Part shown: positions 55,201 through 60,382 of the stretch, one piece after another
Layout: each line of letters starts with the position of its first letter
How positions within the stretch are numbered: position 1 is the first letter of the stretch
Origin: Pseudomonas sp. A34-9
GTDB taxonomy: Bacteria; Pseudomonadota; Gammaproteobacteria; Pseudomonadales; Pseudomonadaceae
Assembly: GCF_029543085.1 (NCBI RefSeq)
Contig: NZ_CP119967.1
Location: 2,692,501 to 2,756,500 of the forward strand
Reading direction: 5' to 3'
Length of the DNA stretch: 64,000 nt
Made by a program: the position numbers and the translations under genes
The notes under the pieces: model-generated
Database searches by the model: none
The model's input: only the letters and a program-made list of their open reading frames with translations
Told to the model about the DNA's origin: nothing

Positions 55201-57906
55201 CATGACTATGCCGAAAACGCTGCAAGAATCGAAGCCGCGAATGACCTTACCGTTAAAGCTGCTCAGGACATCAACATTCTTGGTGGTGTCATGCAAAGTG
55301 GTCGCGACATGGCGCTGAATGCCGGTCGAGACTTGAATATATCCTCGGTGCAAGTATCCAACAGTGTTTACCAGGACGCGAAGCACAACAGCAGCGATGT
55401 GACCCAATTAGGCGCTGAAATTGATGCTGGAGGCGATTTCAAAGCTGATGTCAAACGCGATATCAATGTCATTGCCAGTCAAATCGATGCCCAGCGTGAT
55501 GTGACGATGAAGGCGGTCGGCGATATCGTCATCACGTCGGCTGCGGATGAAGAACACTCACTCTCCAAAAACAAGAAAGTTACCCGTCAGGAAGATCATG
55601 TCAGCCAAGTCATGTCTGGAATTTCTGCGGGCGGCGACGTCAAGCTAGACGCAGGCAAAGACCTCAGCGTGATTTCAAGTCGGATTACCGCAGGCGACGA
55701 AGCCTATTTGGCGGCGGGCGACGAACTCGAAATACTTGCATTGCAGGACTCTGACTATTCGCTCTATGACAAAAAGAAAAAGGGTAGTTTCGGCAAGCTT
55801 CAAACCAAGCGCGACGAAGTTACAAAGAATACTCATATCGGCAGCGAGATCACAGCCGGAGGTGACCTGACCCTGAAAAGCAAAGGTGACCAGCGGTATC
55901 AGGTGGCGGAACTTGAAAGTGGCAGGAACATCATTCTGGAAAGCGGTGGCTCCATTACATTTGAAGGTGTGAAGGACCTGCATCAGGAAAGCCACGAGAA
56001 AACCAACAATAACGCGGCATGGGTGTCATCGAAAGGTAAGGGTAATACCGATGAAACGCTGCGTCAGACCCATATGACGGCAGGCGGGATAATAACGATC
56101 AAAGCAGTTGAAGGACTGAAGATCGATATCAAGGACGTCAACCAGCAATCCGTTAGTCAAACCATCGACACAATGGTCAAGGCCGATCCACAACTGGCGT
56201 GGTTGAAAGACGCTGAAGTGCGGGGTGATGTCGACTGGCGGCTGGTGAAGGAAATTCACGAGTCGTTCAAATACAACAACTCCGGTTTGGGCCCGGCTTC
56301 GCAAATGATCATCGCGATCGTCATGGCCGCAGTGGTTGGGCCGGCGGTTCTCGGAGCCTTGAGCGGAACAGTGGGAACTGCCTGGGCAGCAGGTATTGCT
56401 GCCGTTGCTTCCGGTGCGGCGACAAATGCCTCGGTTAGCTTTATCAATAATGGTGGTGATCTTGGAGCCGTATTTGCTGACATTACTTCTTCCGACGCTC
56501 TTCAGGGATATGTTATTTCCGGTCTCACTGCGGGGTTGACCTCCGCCTATTTAAACGACCTGACAGGCATAAAAGTCGACCCGATTACCAATAAAGTGAT
56601 ATCTCCGCCATTGACCACCTGGACGGGGGTGGGGCAATTCGCAGGAAGTCAAGTATTGCAGGGCGGTACGTCTGCACTGATAACCAAGGCACTGGGTGGC
56701 GATGCAAATGTCAGCGATGTACTCAAAACTGCGTTGTTCAATACATTGGCGGCCGTCAGCTTCAACCTTGTAGGTGATCTCACCAAGGATGTAATCGATG
56801 ACGGATCTGCGACCAAGGTTGTCATTCACGCAATGGTAGGGGGGCTCCTGGCCGAGGCCACCGGAGGTGATTTTGCAACCGGTGCGCTGGCCGCTGGTGC
56901 AAATGAGGCACTGATTGGTTATCTGGATAACCTGGTCAAAGGTGATCCGAACCTCCTGACGATGAGTTCTCAAATCATTGGAGTACTGGCCGGTTCGGTT
57001 CAAGAGAATGTCACTGCTAACACATTGGCAAATGCCGCCTGGGTCACAAAGTTTGCTACGCAGTTCAACCGTCAACTACACAAAGAAGATAAGGACCTTG
57101 CCGCTCAATTGGCCGCGCGCAGTGGTGGCAAATACACGGCTGAGCAAATTGAAGCACAACTGCGATTGTCTTCCGTCAAGGGCACGAATATCACTGGGGG
57201 AACAGACATTGTCGTGCCAAGTTCCGGGATCTACGATACCGGTGGTAACTGGATTGATTTGGGCAACGGCATGTATTTGCAGAACTTTGCACCTGCCGAT
57301 AGAGACATTATTGCCTTTATCAAAGAAAGTACTGGTGCATACAGTTGGGCGCTGACGGCCGAGACAGGATTCGGCTCTTTGAACGACAAGCATGATTGGA
57401 CGAAGACGCCTAACGGATCGGGTAAAAGAGATCCATTGACAGGTTACCCATTGGATGAAAAAGGCGGGTATAGAGTACCTATTGTCATAGACGGCAACGC
57501 CTACACCCCGCGCTATTATTCTTGTGCAAGTACCGATTGCCTTACAGCGGGGGCGAACCTCGACTTTGGAGATGCAGCAACCCTTCAGTGGATACGCGCC
57601 GCCAATATCGACGCATTGAGCAATGCCGGCTGGTTCATGGGCGCTGCGTCAGTCCCGGCGGCAGGTTTGACGGCCACGCTGCTGTCTAACGGATCAACGC
57701 TGGTAGGATTGTTATCAGGCTATTTAAAGGGGCCAGAGGACTTCAATAAGTCGTTGACTAGCGCCGGGTTGAGTGCCGGTTTCGAAAAATTTGCTGTCGC
57801 CAGTGGTTTATCGAAGGAGGTAGCCAGCAAGGCATCGAATACTATTGGTATGACCGGTGCGTGGGACAAGCTCGCGGACAAGACGCTCGGCTTTTTTAAG
57901 GACTAG
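46207..57906 (+). CDS. Filamentous haemagglutinin / CdiA-like TpsA exoprotein, 3899 aa
   Basis: A giant secreted protein. Residues 1-48 form an extended signal region (ESPR-like MDVRQYAFLALQPSAV, hydrophobic LAFLLANVMF, cleavage near MWAQA). The TPS domain follows (ADGIVVANPNTSLDRAGNG, NPNL near 116, NPYGITCNGCGFINSPR near 157). From about residue 320 to 2250 there are dozens of imperfect ~20-residue repeats of LDNRxGxxxS type forming a beta-helix. A haemagglutinin-repeat zone with charged GGDVKLDAGKDL repeats lies at about 2990-3300, then a hydrophobic DUF637-like segment from 3358. After VQENV near 3598, the last ~300 residues differ in character, with CASTDC and a Gly/Ala-rich hydrophobic end (GWFMGAASVPAAGLTATLL, LVGLLSGYLKG). 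This end is likely the toxic module. Confidence 0.95.
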   Translation: MDVRQYAFLALQPSAVVKERERFLGMPKRGLAFLLANVMFWQPMWAQADGIVVANPNTSLDRAGNGVPIINIATPNASGLSHNQFHDYNVGAQGLILNNGSTQNNLTQLGGHIIDNPNLKNSGSAQAILNEVISGNPSQLRGYTEVAGQSARVIVANPYGITCNGCGFINSPRVTLTTGKPVLDNGRLDRFQVDQGSVAIEGAGLNATNVDRFEIITRSAKINAQIQAQNLTIVAGRNDVNADNLNATARAEDGSAKPQLAIDSSALGGMYAGAIKLVGTEAGVGVKLDGKLIASGGDIQLDANGQLSLADTSATGAVNLKAASLDARGPVYAGTSVNVQTQGNLTNRQTLAARDSINLSTGGQLTNAGAIDAGVNADGSRNASGDLSLTAQNLDNTGKTLTASRNLTVSTAQTLNNQGGTLSAQSTAVSAGSLDNRNAGHVLGNATLSVTANQALNTQGLIHSAGNLTGSFGLLDNSNGELSSNAVIQLSADGVNNRSGQILGDLGLNIDLRGALDNRDGVLGSGQSVNLQAASLDNRDGGVLVSDGSMTVRVRGVLDNRNKGEITAKGTIDAQTGSLDNRDGKVIGKTTLALRSDTADNRAGVIQADQQLTLKVDRLDNRDKGQVSGKAGVAYTGTRLDNSGGLVSAVGPVSIEAGEVQNTAGRISSQGDLMATIGLLQQQGGALVAQGNLSLTGKSLDNRNGGLVGTTKALTLAVDEIDNRSGEISSNLLLNIKGQRLDNSDGGKLLAGTALGLSVAKLINLSKGLISAKGTTTLTGSSLDNSGGRFDSLNGLVITLDDALINAQGNISSEGTLTATVGRIDNSAGTLGSAGILRIISAGALLNQAGSISTDSTLTLKSGTLDNSRKGLISGAGATRITTGDVDNSQGGRLISGATLELDAAQVNNATGRIASQQALTASVRGLDQQGGELFSKSDLTLDLNNGQLNNQNGLINAPGTLLLKNLNGVSNKNGEISSQQAFTLAANDLDNSSGKLISQQGLTLRIAQALNNVKGVISAATLGSHSASLDNQDGLISSRGLLTLTTDKTLNNQLGTLVADGEMTLTADALVNQQGSIAGKSDASVQVKSLNNQDGQLIATGVLKLNADTLDNRQGGLLGSTKAMTLTVDELDNRGGEITSNSELLITGKKLDNSDGGQVFTGKVLTLTVDQLLNRNKGMIDAGTLLKLQGRSLDNSGGELLSQQDMGLSLTGDFANRLGKVSSEGGLTVSTAQLSNTEGSLSSAADLTLDSTGNVDNQGGRIVTDGALVLNSTGLDNRQKGTLSGKGAVTVTTGAFDNSSGSLSSADTLNLVAAQVTNSNAGSIGSQGALTASVTGFDQQGGKLFSNTRLSLDLNHGQLNNINGVISAPGTLLLKQLNGVNNQGGTISSTEAFTLSAENLDNSNGKLLSNQGLILRIANALNNVKGLIGAASIDVRAASLNSSGGNLVSRGDLELTVEGLLRNDAGGLISAAQALNITSADLNNQSGTLLGVSAITLNAMALNNRDNGLINSKGSLTLTATGLDSSNGGEVSAAGDINLVLTSLTQNGGRLLGDKAVTLDLANGDLDNQNGLLTAKGPLTLKRLRDLNNQRGEISSNLSFDVIARAVNNSAGKLISGEKLLLRGTALTSQKGLLSGWQGLSVSGDSLDNRDGGTLSSKFGDVSVDLKGALLNSSAGALVAEGSLVVKAGSLDNSNKGILSSGAGQSLTLNGALNNNQGGLIASDAALDLVSMALINVGGAINAQQAISATVSRLDNSGGQIASNDAITLNLSGDLNNNGGRLAGAGPVLIQGVTDLSNQNGQLASQNALELLTGSLDNSNKGTIAARDLLQITASGAVRNNADGLIYSQNAALQLKAASLNNGKGALQSETGLTLNVTGDLDNQSGKVIAQNGDVSISAANIDNRGGILSSIKGALEARTVGVLRNGFDLNNNRQGGIIQAQGLKLSALAGLDNNGGRISAQAADAVTTTAGFDNRNGVLYAKGLVSVSGNGLDNGAGQIAAERIDFGLSGALSNGAGVIESNTQLSVRAASVNNQNGRLRSLGNSGKTEFQIGGQLDNRNGVLETANTDMTVNVGSFLNNGGQLNHVGRGRFDISTANVMGAGGSITTGGLLELNADTWNNSSVIQAGRLNVNVRQFSQAANGKLLASDLLQVRGANWINDGLIASDGLIDMQLSGAYSGNGRLSSQSGTYLSAAQMNLGAAGSFAAGATSTISVGGQLINAGRITSSEDLTVNAGSLANYGTLGAAQNLNINTPSLLNDRGLIFSGNDMTLSVGNLTNQNGDFYGLGNVTIKGYGTAQASQVSNLSGSMESGKTFKIDAANFANRTSGDDGTQSFALNRKLVSGFIGVQCGDCSGGTYDVNLIAHEVFEGGQDNDTTASSLLTAGSDFIFNGGEFLNSKSTLSASGNITINANNMRNVGAVSGSIERTRIFRTGAIDSGSFNVFMPEVVAYNQRNNPDFPNVYYIDGTGNFAQGVVTSATGREPGHDGGLTRVVVIKDSVTNKSVGDLTLSGYAWGNTSPQSQYDPNNLLEMPTRLQGFTLTSDKEVATDGTSPVAGRNAVIQAGGNVSITATKTLQNSVIHEDYGSTGGSNKVGNTNVGNTGTTVIRINSQLPPDLAQQQVNPLSLPGFSLPTGENGLFRLSGQGASDSAPVGATGPAPTWTVGGQNVTTEEHVVAGSSGGPRNLFIDAPPAVSDSTRAVDTFHRTPSVVQAVASKVDVNVPVNSAGPGMKDRGNDAKESIDTRPVTRVTGLPDTKAPSNAHKYLIETNPVLTDLKSFMSSDYLLEKLGYDPDQSAKRLGDGLYEQRLIQQAVTARTGQAFLDGQTSNEGMFKYLMNNAIASKDALNLSVGVGLTSQQVAALTHDIVWLEEHEVNGEKVLVPVVYLAQANGRLGPTGALIAGNDVTLIAGENLDNVGTLKATNNLLATAGKDLVNSGLIEAGNRLDLLATNDIVNKSGGIITGRDVSLTTLKGDVLNTRTITTSANATRFGIQMHDYAENAARIEAANDLTVKAAQDINILGGVMQSGRDMALNAGRDLNISSVQVSNSVYQDAKHNSSDVTQLGAEIDAGGDFKADVKRDINVIASQIDAQRDVTMKAVGDIVITSAADEEHSLSKNKKVTRQEDHVSQVMSGISAGGDVKLDAGKDLSVISSRITAGDEAYLAAGDELEILALQDSDYSLYDKKKKGSFGKLQTKRDEVTKNTHIGSEITAGGDLTLKSKGDQRYQVAELESGRNIILESGGSITFEGVKDLHQESHEKTNNNAAWVSSKGKGNTDETLRQTHMTAGGIITIKAVEGLKIDIKDVNQQSVSQTIDTMVKADPQLAWLKDAEVRGDVDWRLVKEIHESFKYNNSGLGPASQMIIAIVMAAVVGPAVLGALSGTVGTAWAAGIAAVASGAATNASVSFINNGGDLGAVFADITSSDALQGYVISGLTAGLTSAYLNDLTGIKVDPITNKVISPPLTTWTGVGQFAGSQVLQGGTSALITKALGGDANVSDVLKTALFNTLAAVSFNLVGDLTKDVIDDGSATKVVIHAMVGGLLAEATGGDFATGALAAGANEALIGYLDNLVKGDPNLLTMSSQIIGVLAGSVQENVTANTLANAAWVTKFATQFNRQLHKEDKDLAAQLAARSGGKYTAEQIEAQLRLSSVKGTNITGGTDIVVPSSGIYDTGGNWIDLGNGMYLQNFAPADRDIIAFIKESTGAYSWALTAETGFGSLNDKHDWTKTPNGSGKRDPLTGYPLDEKGGYRVPIVIDGNAYTPRYYSCASTDCLTAGANLDFGDAATLQWIRAANIDALSNAGWFMGAASVPAAGLTATLLSNGSTLVGLLSGYLKGPEDFNKSLTSAGLSAGFEKFAVASGLSKEVASKASNTIGMTGAWDKLADKTLGFFKD

Positions 57907-57909
57907 TGA

Positions 57910-58188
57910 ATGTTGAGTGAACTCAAACGCTACAAACACGCAATTGGCCTGACATTATTGGTGGTCGCATTGGTTGCTGGCGTTTTACGGTTCAATGGGG
58001 ACCGGGAGCGTTTCTTTGCGATGGTCTTGGGGCAGATATGGTTTGGTCAAGCGGTCTACAATTACTTGCGCGATGGTTGGGTCACTATTGGACCGGGAGG
58101 AATGGCTCCCGAAGATAATCCAAAGCACCGCGCGGTGTTGGCGGGAGTAGCGATGTTTTTGTATGTGCTTGTTTTTTTTCTCTTCTGA
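57910..58188 (+). CDS. Small membrane protein, candidate immunity protein of TpsA
   Basis: A 92-residue protein with ATG 57910 three bases after the TpsA stop and AAGGA in the end of the tpsA gene as its ribosome site, so it is translated with it. Three membrane helices are visible: HAIGLTLLVVALVAGVLRF, FFAMVLGQIWFGQAVYNYL and RAVLAGVAMFLYVLVFFLF. The position directly after a CdiA-like gene is that of a CdiI immunity protein, and a membrane location would fit a toxin acting at the inner membrane. No family is recognised, and the function is inferred from position. Confidence 0.65.
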   Translation: MLSELKRYKHAIGLTLLVVALVAGVLRFNGDRERFFAMVLGQIWFGQAVYNYLRDGWVTIGPGGMAPEDNPKHRAVLAGVAMFLYVLVFFLF

Positions 58189-58206
58189 AGACAAAGCGAA
58201 AAGGGG

Positions 58207-58434
58207 AGGCTGTCCCTAGGGATCCCTCGTTCAGCTACTCCGATGCGTTCATTGCAACGGTCGTAGGCATGGCGACCCAGGGCAAAGGGTTTGGCGTCAC
58301 CCTGACGGGCGGATTAGGCGGTGCCTATGTTGGAAGTGTAATCAAAGGAGTGAATAAATGGGGACAGACCACGTTTAGAAAACACTTTGAAACCGTAGTC
58401 TGTCCCCGTTTTCCTCCATCAAGCCATCCGACGT
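58207..58434 (+). pseudogene. Orphan TpsA/CdiA toxin-end fragment A
   Basis: One frame reads PRDPSFSYSDAFIATVVGMA followed by TQGKGFGVTLTGGLGGAYVG and SVIKGVNKW, which has the look of the pretoxin-toxin junction of CdiA-like and Rhs-like proteins (DAFxxGVxGxATQGKG). There is no start or matching upstream gene. The frame runs into the GGGGACAGAC-type repeat at 58357 and stops at 58434. Probably a displaced C-terminal end left from an earlier toxin exchange. Confidence 0.6.
58357..58408. repeat. GGGGACAGAC-type REP inverted repeat
   Basis: TGGGGACAGACCACGTTT is mirrored by AAACCGTAGTCTGTCCCC, with one or two mismatches, around a short spacer. This element, usually linked with Y1 transposase (RAYT) activity, has landed inside or between toxin-end relics. 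Confidence 0.85.
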
Positions 58435-58612
58435 AGGTGATCTTGGTGTCGATCTCGGGCGTGGATTTGAACGCGTTGGCGGAAGTAAATTGTCCCCTTC
58501 TATGCACGGTGCGCCGAATTTGGTGCAGAACTTGCGCAGCGTTCAGGCAACCTATGAACTTGATAAAGCAAGTAATACATGGCAAACCATTACTATATTT
58601 CCAGCTAGGTGA
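58412..58612 (+). pseudogene. Orphan toxin-end fragment B (C-terminal tail)
   Basis: A frame with no start reads KPSDVGDLGVDLGRGFERVG then GSKLSPSMHGAPNLVQNLRS and VQATYELDKASNTWQTITIF, ending PAR and a stop at 58612. The ending ATYExxxxxxTWQTITIFP looks like the tail of a secreted toxin. It is followed six bases later by a small gene, as a toxin is by its immunity gene. It differs from fragment A, and the REP repeat lies between them. Confidence 0.6.
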
Positions 58613-58618
58613 CTGCTT

Positions 58619-58909
58619 ATGAACTACTTGCGTGTGGTTAATATTTTGAGGTCGGTATTTTCGGTAGAGGTAGGGCTGAGTGACTCGGAAGCTCAAAGTT
58701 TGTTAAGGCGTATGCTGGATGATCCGGAGCAGCGATCGAATATCGAGCGGGAACTTGAATCTCTTTATCAAGATGACTCTGTATCCTGGGTTTTGCTGCT
58801 AGACAACGATGACTATGTCGTATATCCGGCAGATGACGAGGCAGATGCCAAGGAATATCTCACATCGATTCTCTGGGATCAGGTTTTTCCAGTTGGTCCA
58901 AGTAACTGA
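58619..58909 (+). CDS. Candidate orphan immunity protein, 96 aa
   Basis: A soluble acidic protein (MNYLRVVNILRSVFSVEVGL, MLDDPEQRSNIERELESLYQDDSVSWVLLLDNDDYVVYPADDEADAKEYLTSI). The ATG lies six bases after the stop of toxin fragment B. Small acidic cytosolic proteins in this position are typical CdiI-like immunity proteins that neutralise nuclease toxins. AT content is higher than in the core genome. No named family is assigned. Confidence 0.7.
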   Translation: MNYLRVVNILRSVFSVEVGLSDSEAQSLLRRMLDDPEQRSNIERELESLYQDDSVSWVLLLDNDDYVVYPADDEADAKEYLTSILWDQVFPVGPSN

Positions 58910-58914
58910 GAAGT

Positions 58915-58990
58915 TAAAGGTGGCAGATTTGTTTTTTCGCGGAAAAGGATCACAAATCCAACCGAAATTAAATCCGCCACCTTTTTTTCC
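58915..58990 (+). terminator. Long terminator-like inverted repeat
   Basis: TTAAAGGTGGCAGATTT near 58914-58930 pairs, with a mismatch, with AAATCCGCCACCTTT near 58970-58984, followed by T-rich sequence. It comes directly after the orphan immunity gene. Confidence 0.5.
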
Positions 58991-59067
58991 CATTTTTGTA
59001 TTGTAGTGTAGTCCATCTCACATTATGTGCAGCGCATTTTTAAAGAGCTAAAAGAAGGGCTTTAATT

Positions 59068-59469
59068 GTGTCATTGTCGGCAATGATCATATCATCAGAA
59101 AAGTTGAGCACGGACGATTTTAAAGCCGTGCTCCTAGAACATGGCGGGTTCGTGAGTGCTGGAAAACCTTCTCGCGGTGGCGTTGGTGAGTATGATTCAG
59201 ATATTTGGTTGGCCCTGCATTCAAGAGATATTCTTGATGAGTTTTATGATGCCGAAGATCAGCAAGAATGGCAGGATGCTCTCGGGGCTACTCCGCAGAC
59301 AATGATTGAGATTAATCTAGATCATACTGAACACGCGAAGTTAATGTATTTGAAGGTTTTTTTGAGTTTTGCGAAAGCCTGGCCTTGTGTTTTGAATGAC
59401 GTGGACGATTCCACCCTGTCCAGTAGTTCGGTTTGTGAGAAATACAAGAACCTTCTGGGCGGGTTATAA
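59068..59469 (+). CDS. Second candidate orphan immunity protein, 133 aa
   Basis: Starts at GTG 59068 with AAGGG eight bases upstream; ATG 59083 is an alternative. The protein is acidic and soluble (MIISSEKLSTDDFKAVLLEHGGFVSAGKPSRGGVGEYDSDIWLALHS then EFYDAEDQQEWQDALGATPQTMIEINLDHTE and FLSFAKAWPCVLNDVDDS). It has the size and tone of an immunity protein. It lies between the orphan toxin tail region and the second copy of the locus, with low GC content. No toxin is left directly upstream. Confidence 0.65.
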   Translation: MSLSAMIISSEKLSTDDFKAVLLEHGGFVSAGKPSRGGVGEYDSDIWLALHSRDILDEFYDAEDQQEWQDALGATPQTMIEINLDHTEHAKLMYLKVFLSFAKAWPCVLNDVDDSTLSSSSVCEKYKNLLGGL

Positions 59470-59540
59470 GAAGTGTCGCGATACAGGTAGCACGTCGCCG
59501 CGGGTTCTGGTGACGTTGGTTATTGAGACGTTCAAGTACC

Positions 59541-60012
59541 TCTTTTAAAGGATGGTGTCCAACTTCAGCAAAAAACGGCAACGCCAGATGCACAACACGC
59601 CAAAGTCATCATGAAATCGACAGGCTACACATACCCTGTCGAGTTCTCGGTTCGCCGTGCTGCAGATCCTGATCAACGAATGGAAGTGCTGGGTACTGTG
59701 GTGGATTCCGGGCGGGGCAAGGTATTCGGCTGGATCGCCAAAGTTAGCGAAGCGGCCAATAGCGCCACGTTCAAGCACTTCCCTCAGCTGGAAACGCAAG
59801 CCAATGCCGACGAACCCTTCGAGGTGTCAGGGCGTTCCAACGGCATGGGCACTGGCAATACTTATAGCTGTGGGCCGCTGAACAGTACTTTTACGCCGGA
59901 ACGAAGCAAGGTCTACCTGGTGGAGTTTCAGTTTGTCGGGCAGGGTTGCGAGCAGCATGTTTACGATGTTAGCCGGCCGGATCAACGAATTGCTGTGACG
60001 TCCAAAAATTGA
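59541..60012 (+). pseudogene. Lipoprotein paralogue without signal peptide
   Basis: Reads LLKDGVQLQQKTATPDAQHA and onwards through PVEFSVRRAADPDQRMEVLG and VVDSGRGKVFGWIAKVSEAA, closely matching the mature part of the lipoprotein at 43313-43861, with the same end (CEQHVYDVSRPDQRI). The signal peptide and lipobox are missing; the first ATG in frame is at 59611. It marks the left end of the duplicated locus, and it is probably no longer exported. Confidence 0.8.
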
Positions 60013-60052
60013 AAATCCCCCGCACGTAGCGACAAGCGGTCGAAACGTAAGA

Positions 60053-60081
60053 TTGACGTCAAAATGATGGCCATCTAATAT
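60053..60081 (+). promoter_or_regulatory. Repeated sigma70-type promoter with palindromes, copy 3
   Basis: Again TTGACG-N17-TAATAT with palindromes TTGACGTCAA and GATGGCCATC, in front of the tpsB relic. It could still drive the second tpsA. Confidence 0.85.
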
Positions 60082-60124
60082 CGCGCCACTATTTTGATGT
60101 CACTTTCGTTTCAAGGGATCGAAC

Positions 60125-60359
60125 ATGTCCTCACCCGCCCTCGCGGCGAGGTTGTGCGCAGCTTTGCTGTGCATGTCTCCATTTCACTTCGCCGCCGCAG
60201 CATCGACTTCCGGCTGCGTCACTGATACCCGCTTTTTCCCATCCAGAGCATCGAGCTCAAGGGCGTCGCCAGTGTGACGTTACTTATTCCCCGGAACGGC
60301 CGGACGCGCTGACCGTGCGCGAAGCACCGATCTATTTCTGCATCGACTTCTTCATCTAA
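60125..60359 (+). pseudogene. tpsB relic with central deletion
   Basis: The first 45 codons copy the start of tpsB (MSSPALAARLCAALLCMSP, then TDTRFFP), followed by a one-base frameshift and, from about 60265, the last 30 codons of the gene (ERPDALTVREAPIYFCIDFFI). About 1.47 kb of POTRA and barrel sequence is gone. The junction lies within GCCAGTGTGACGTT, a short sequence similar in both parts, so the deletion may have used microhomology. No transporter can be made. Confidence 0.9.
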
Positions 60360-60382
60360 AGCAACTTCTCGAGATCATTGAC

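Noticed and set aside
46207..57906. Possible CRISPR or minisatellite array in the regular repeats
   Set aside because: The repeats are imperfect at DNA level, keep one reading frame and encode the beta-helix of TpsA; there are no spacers.
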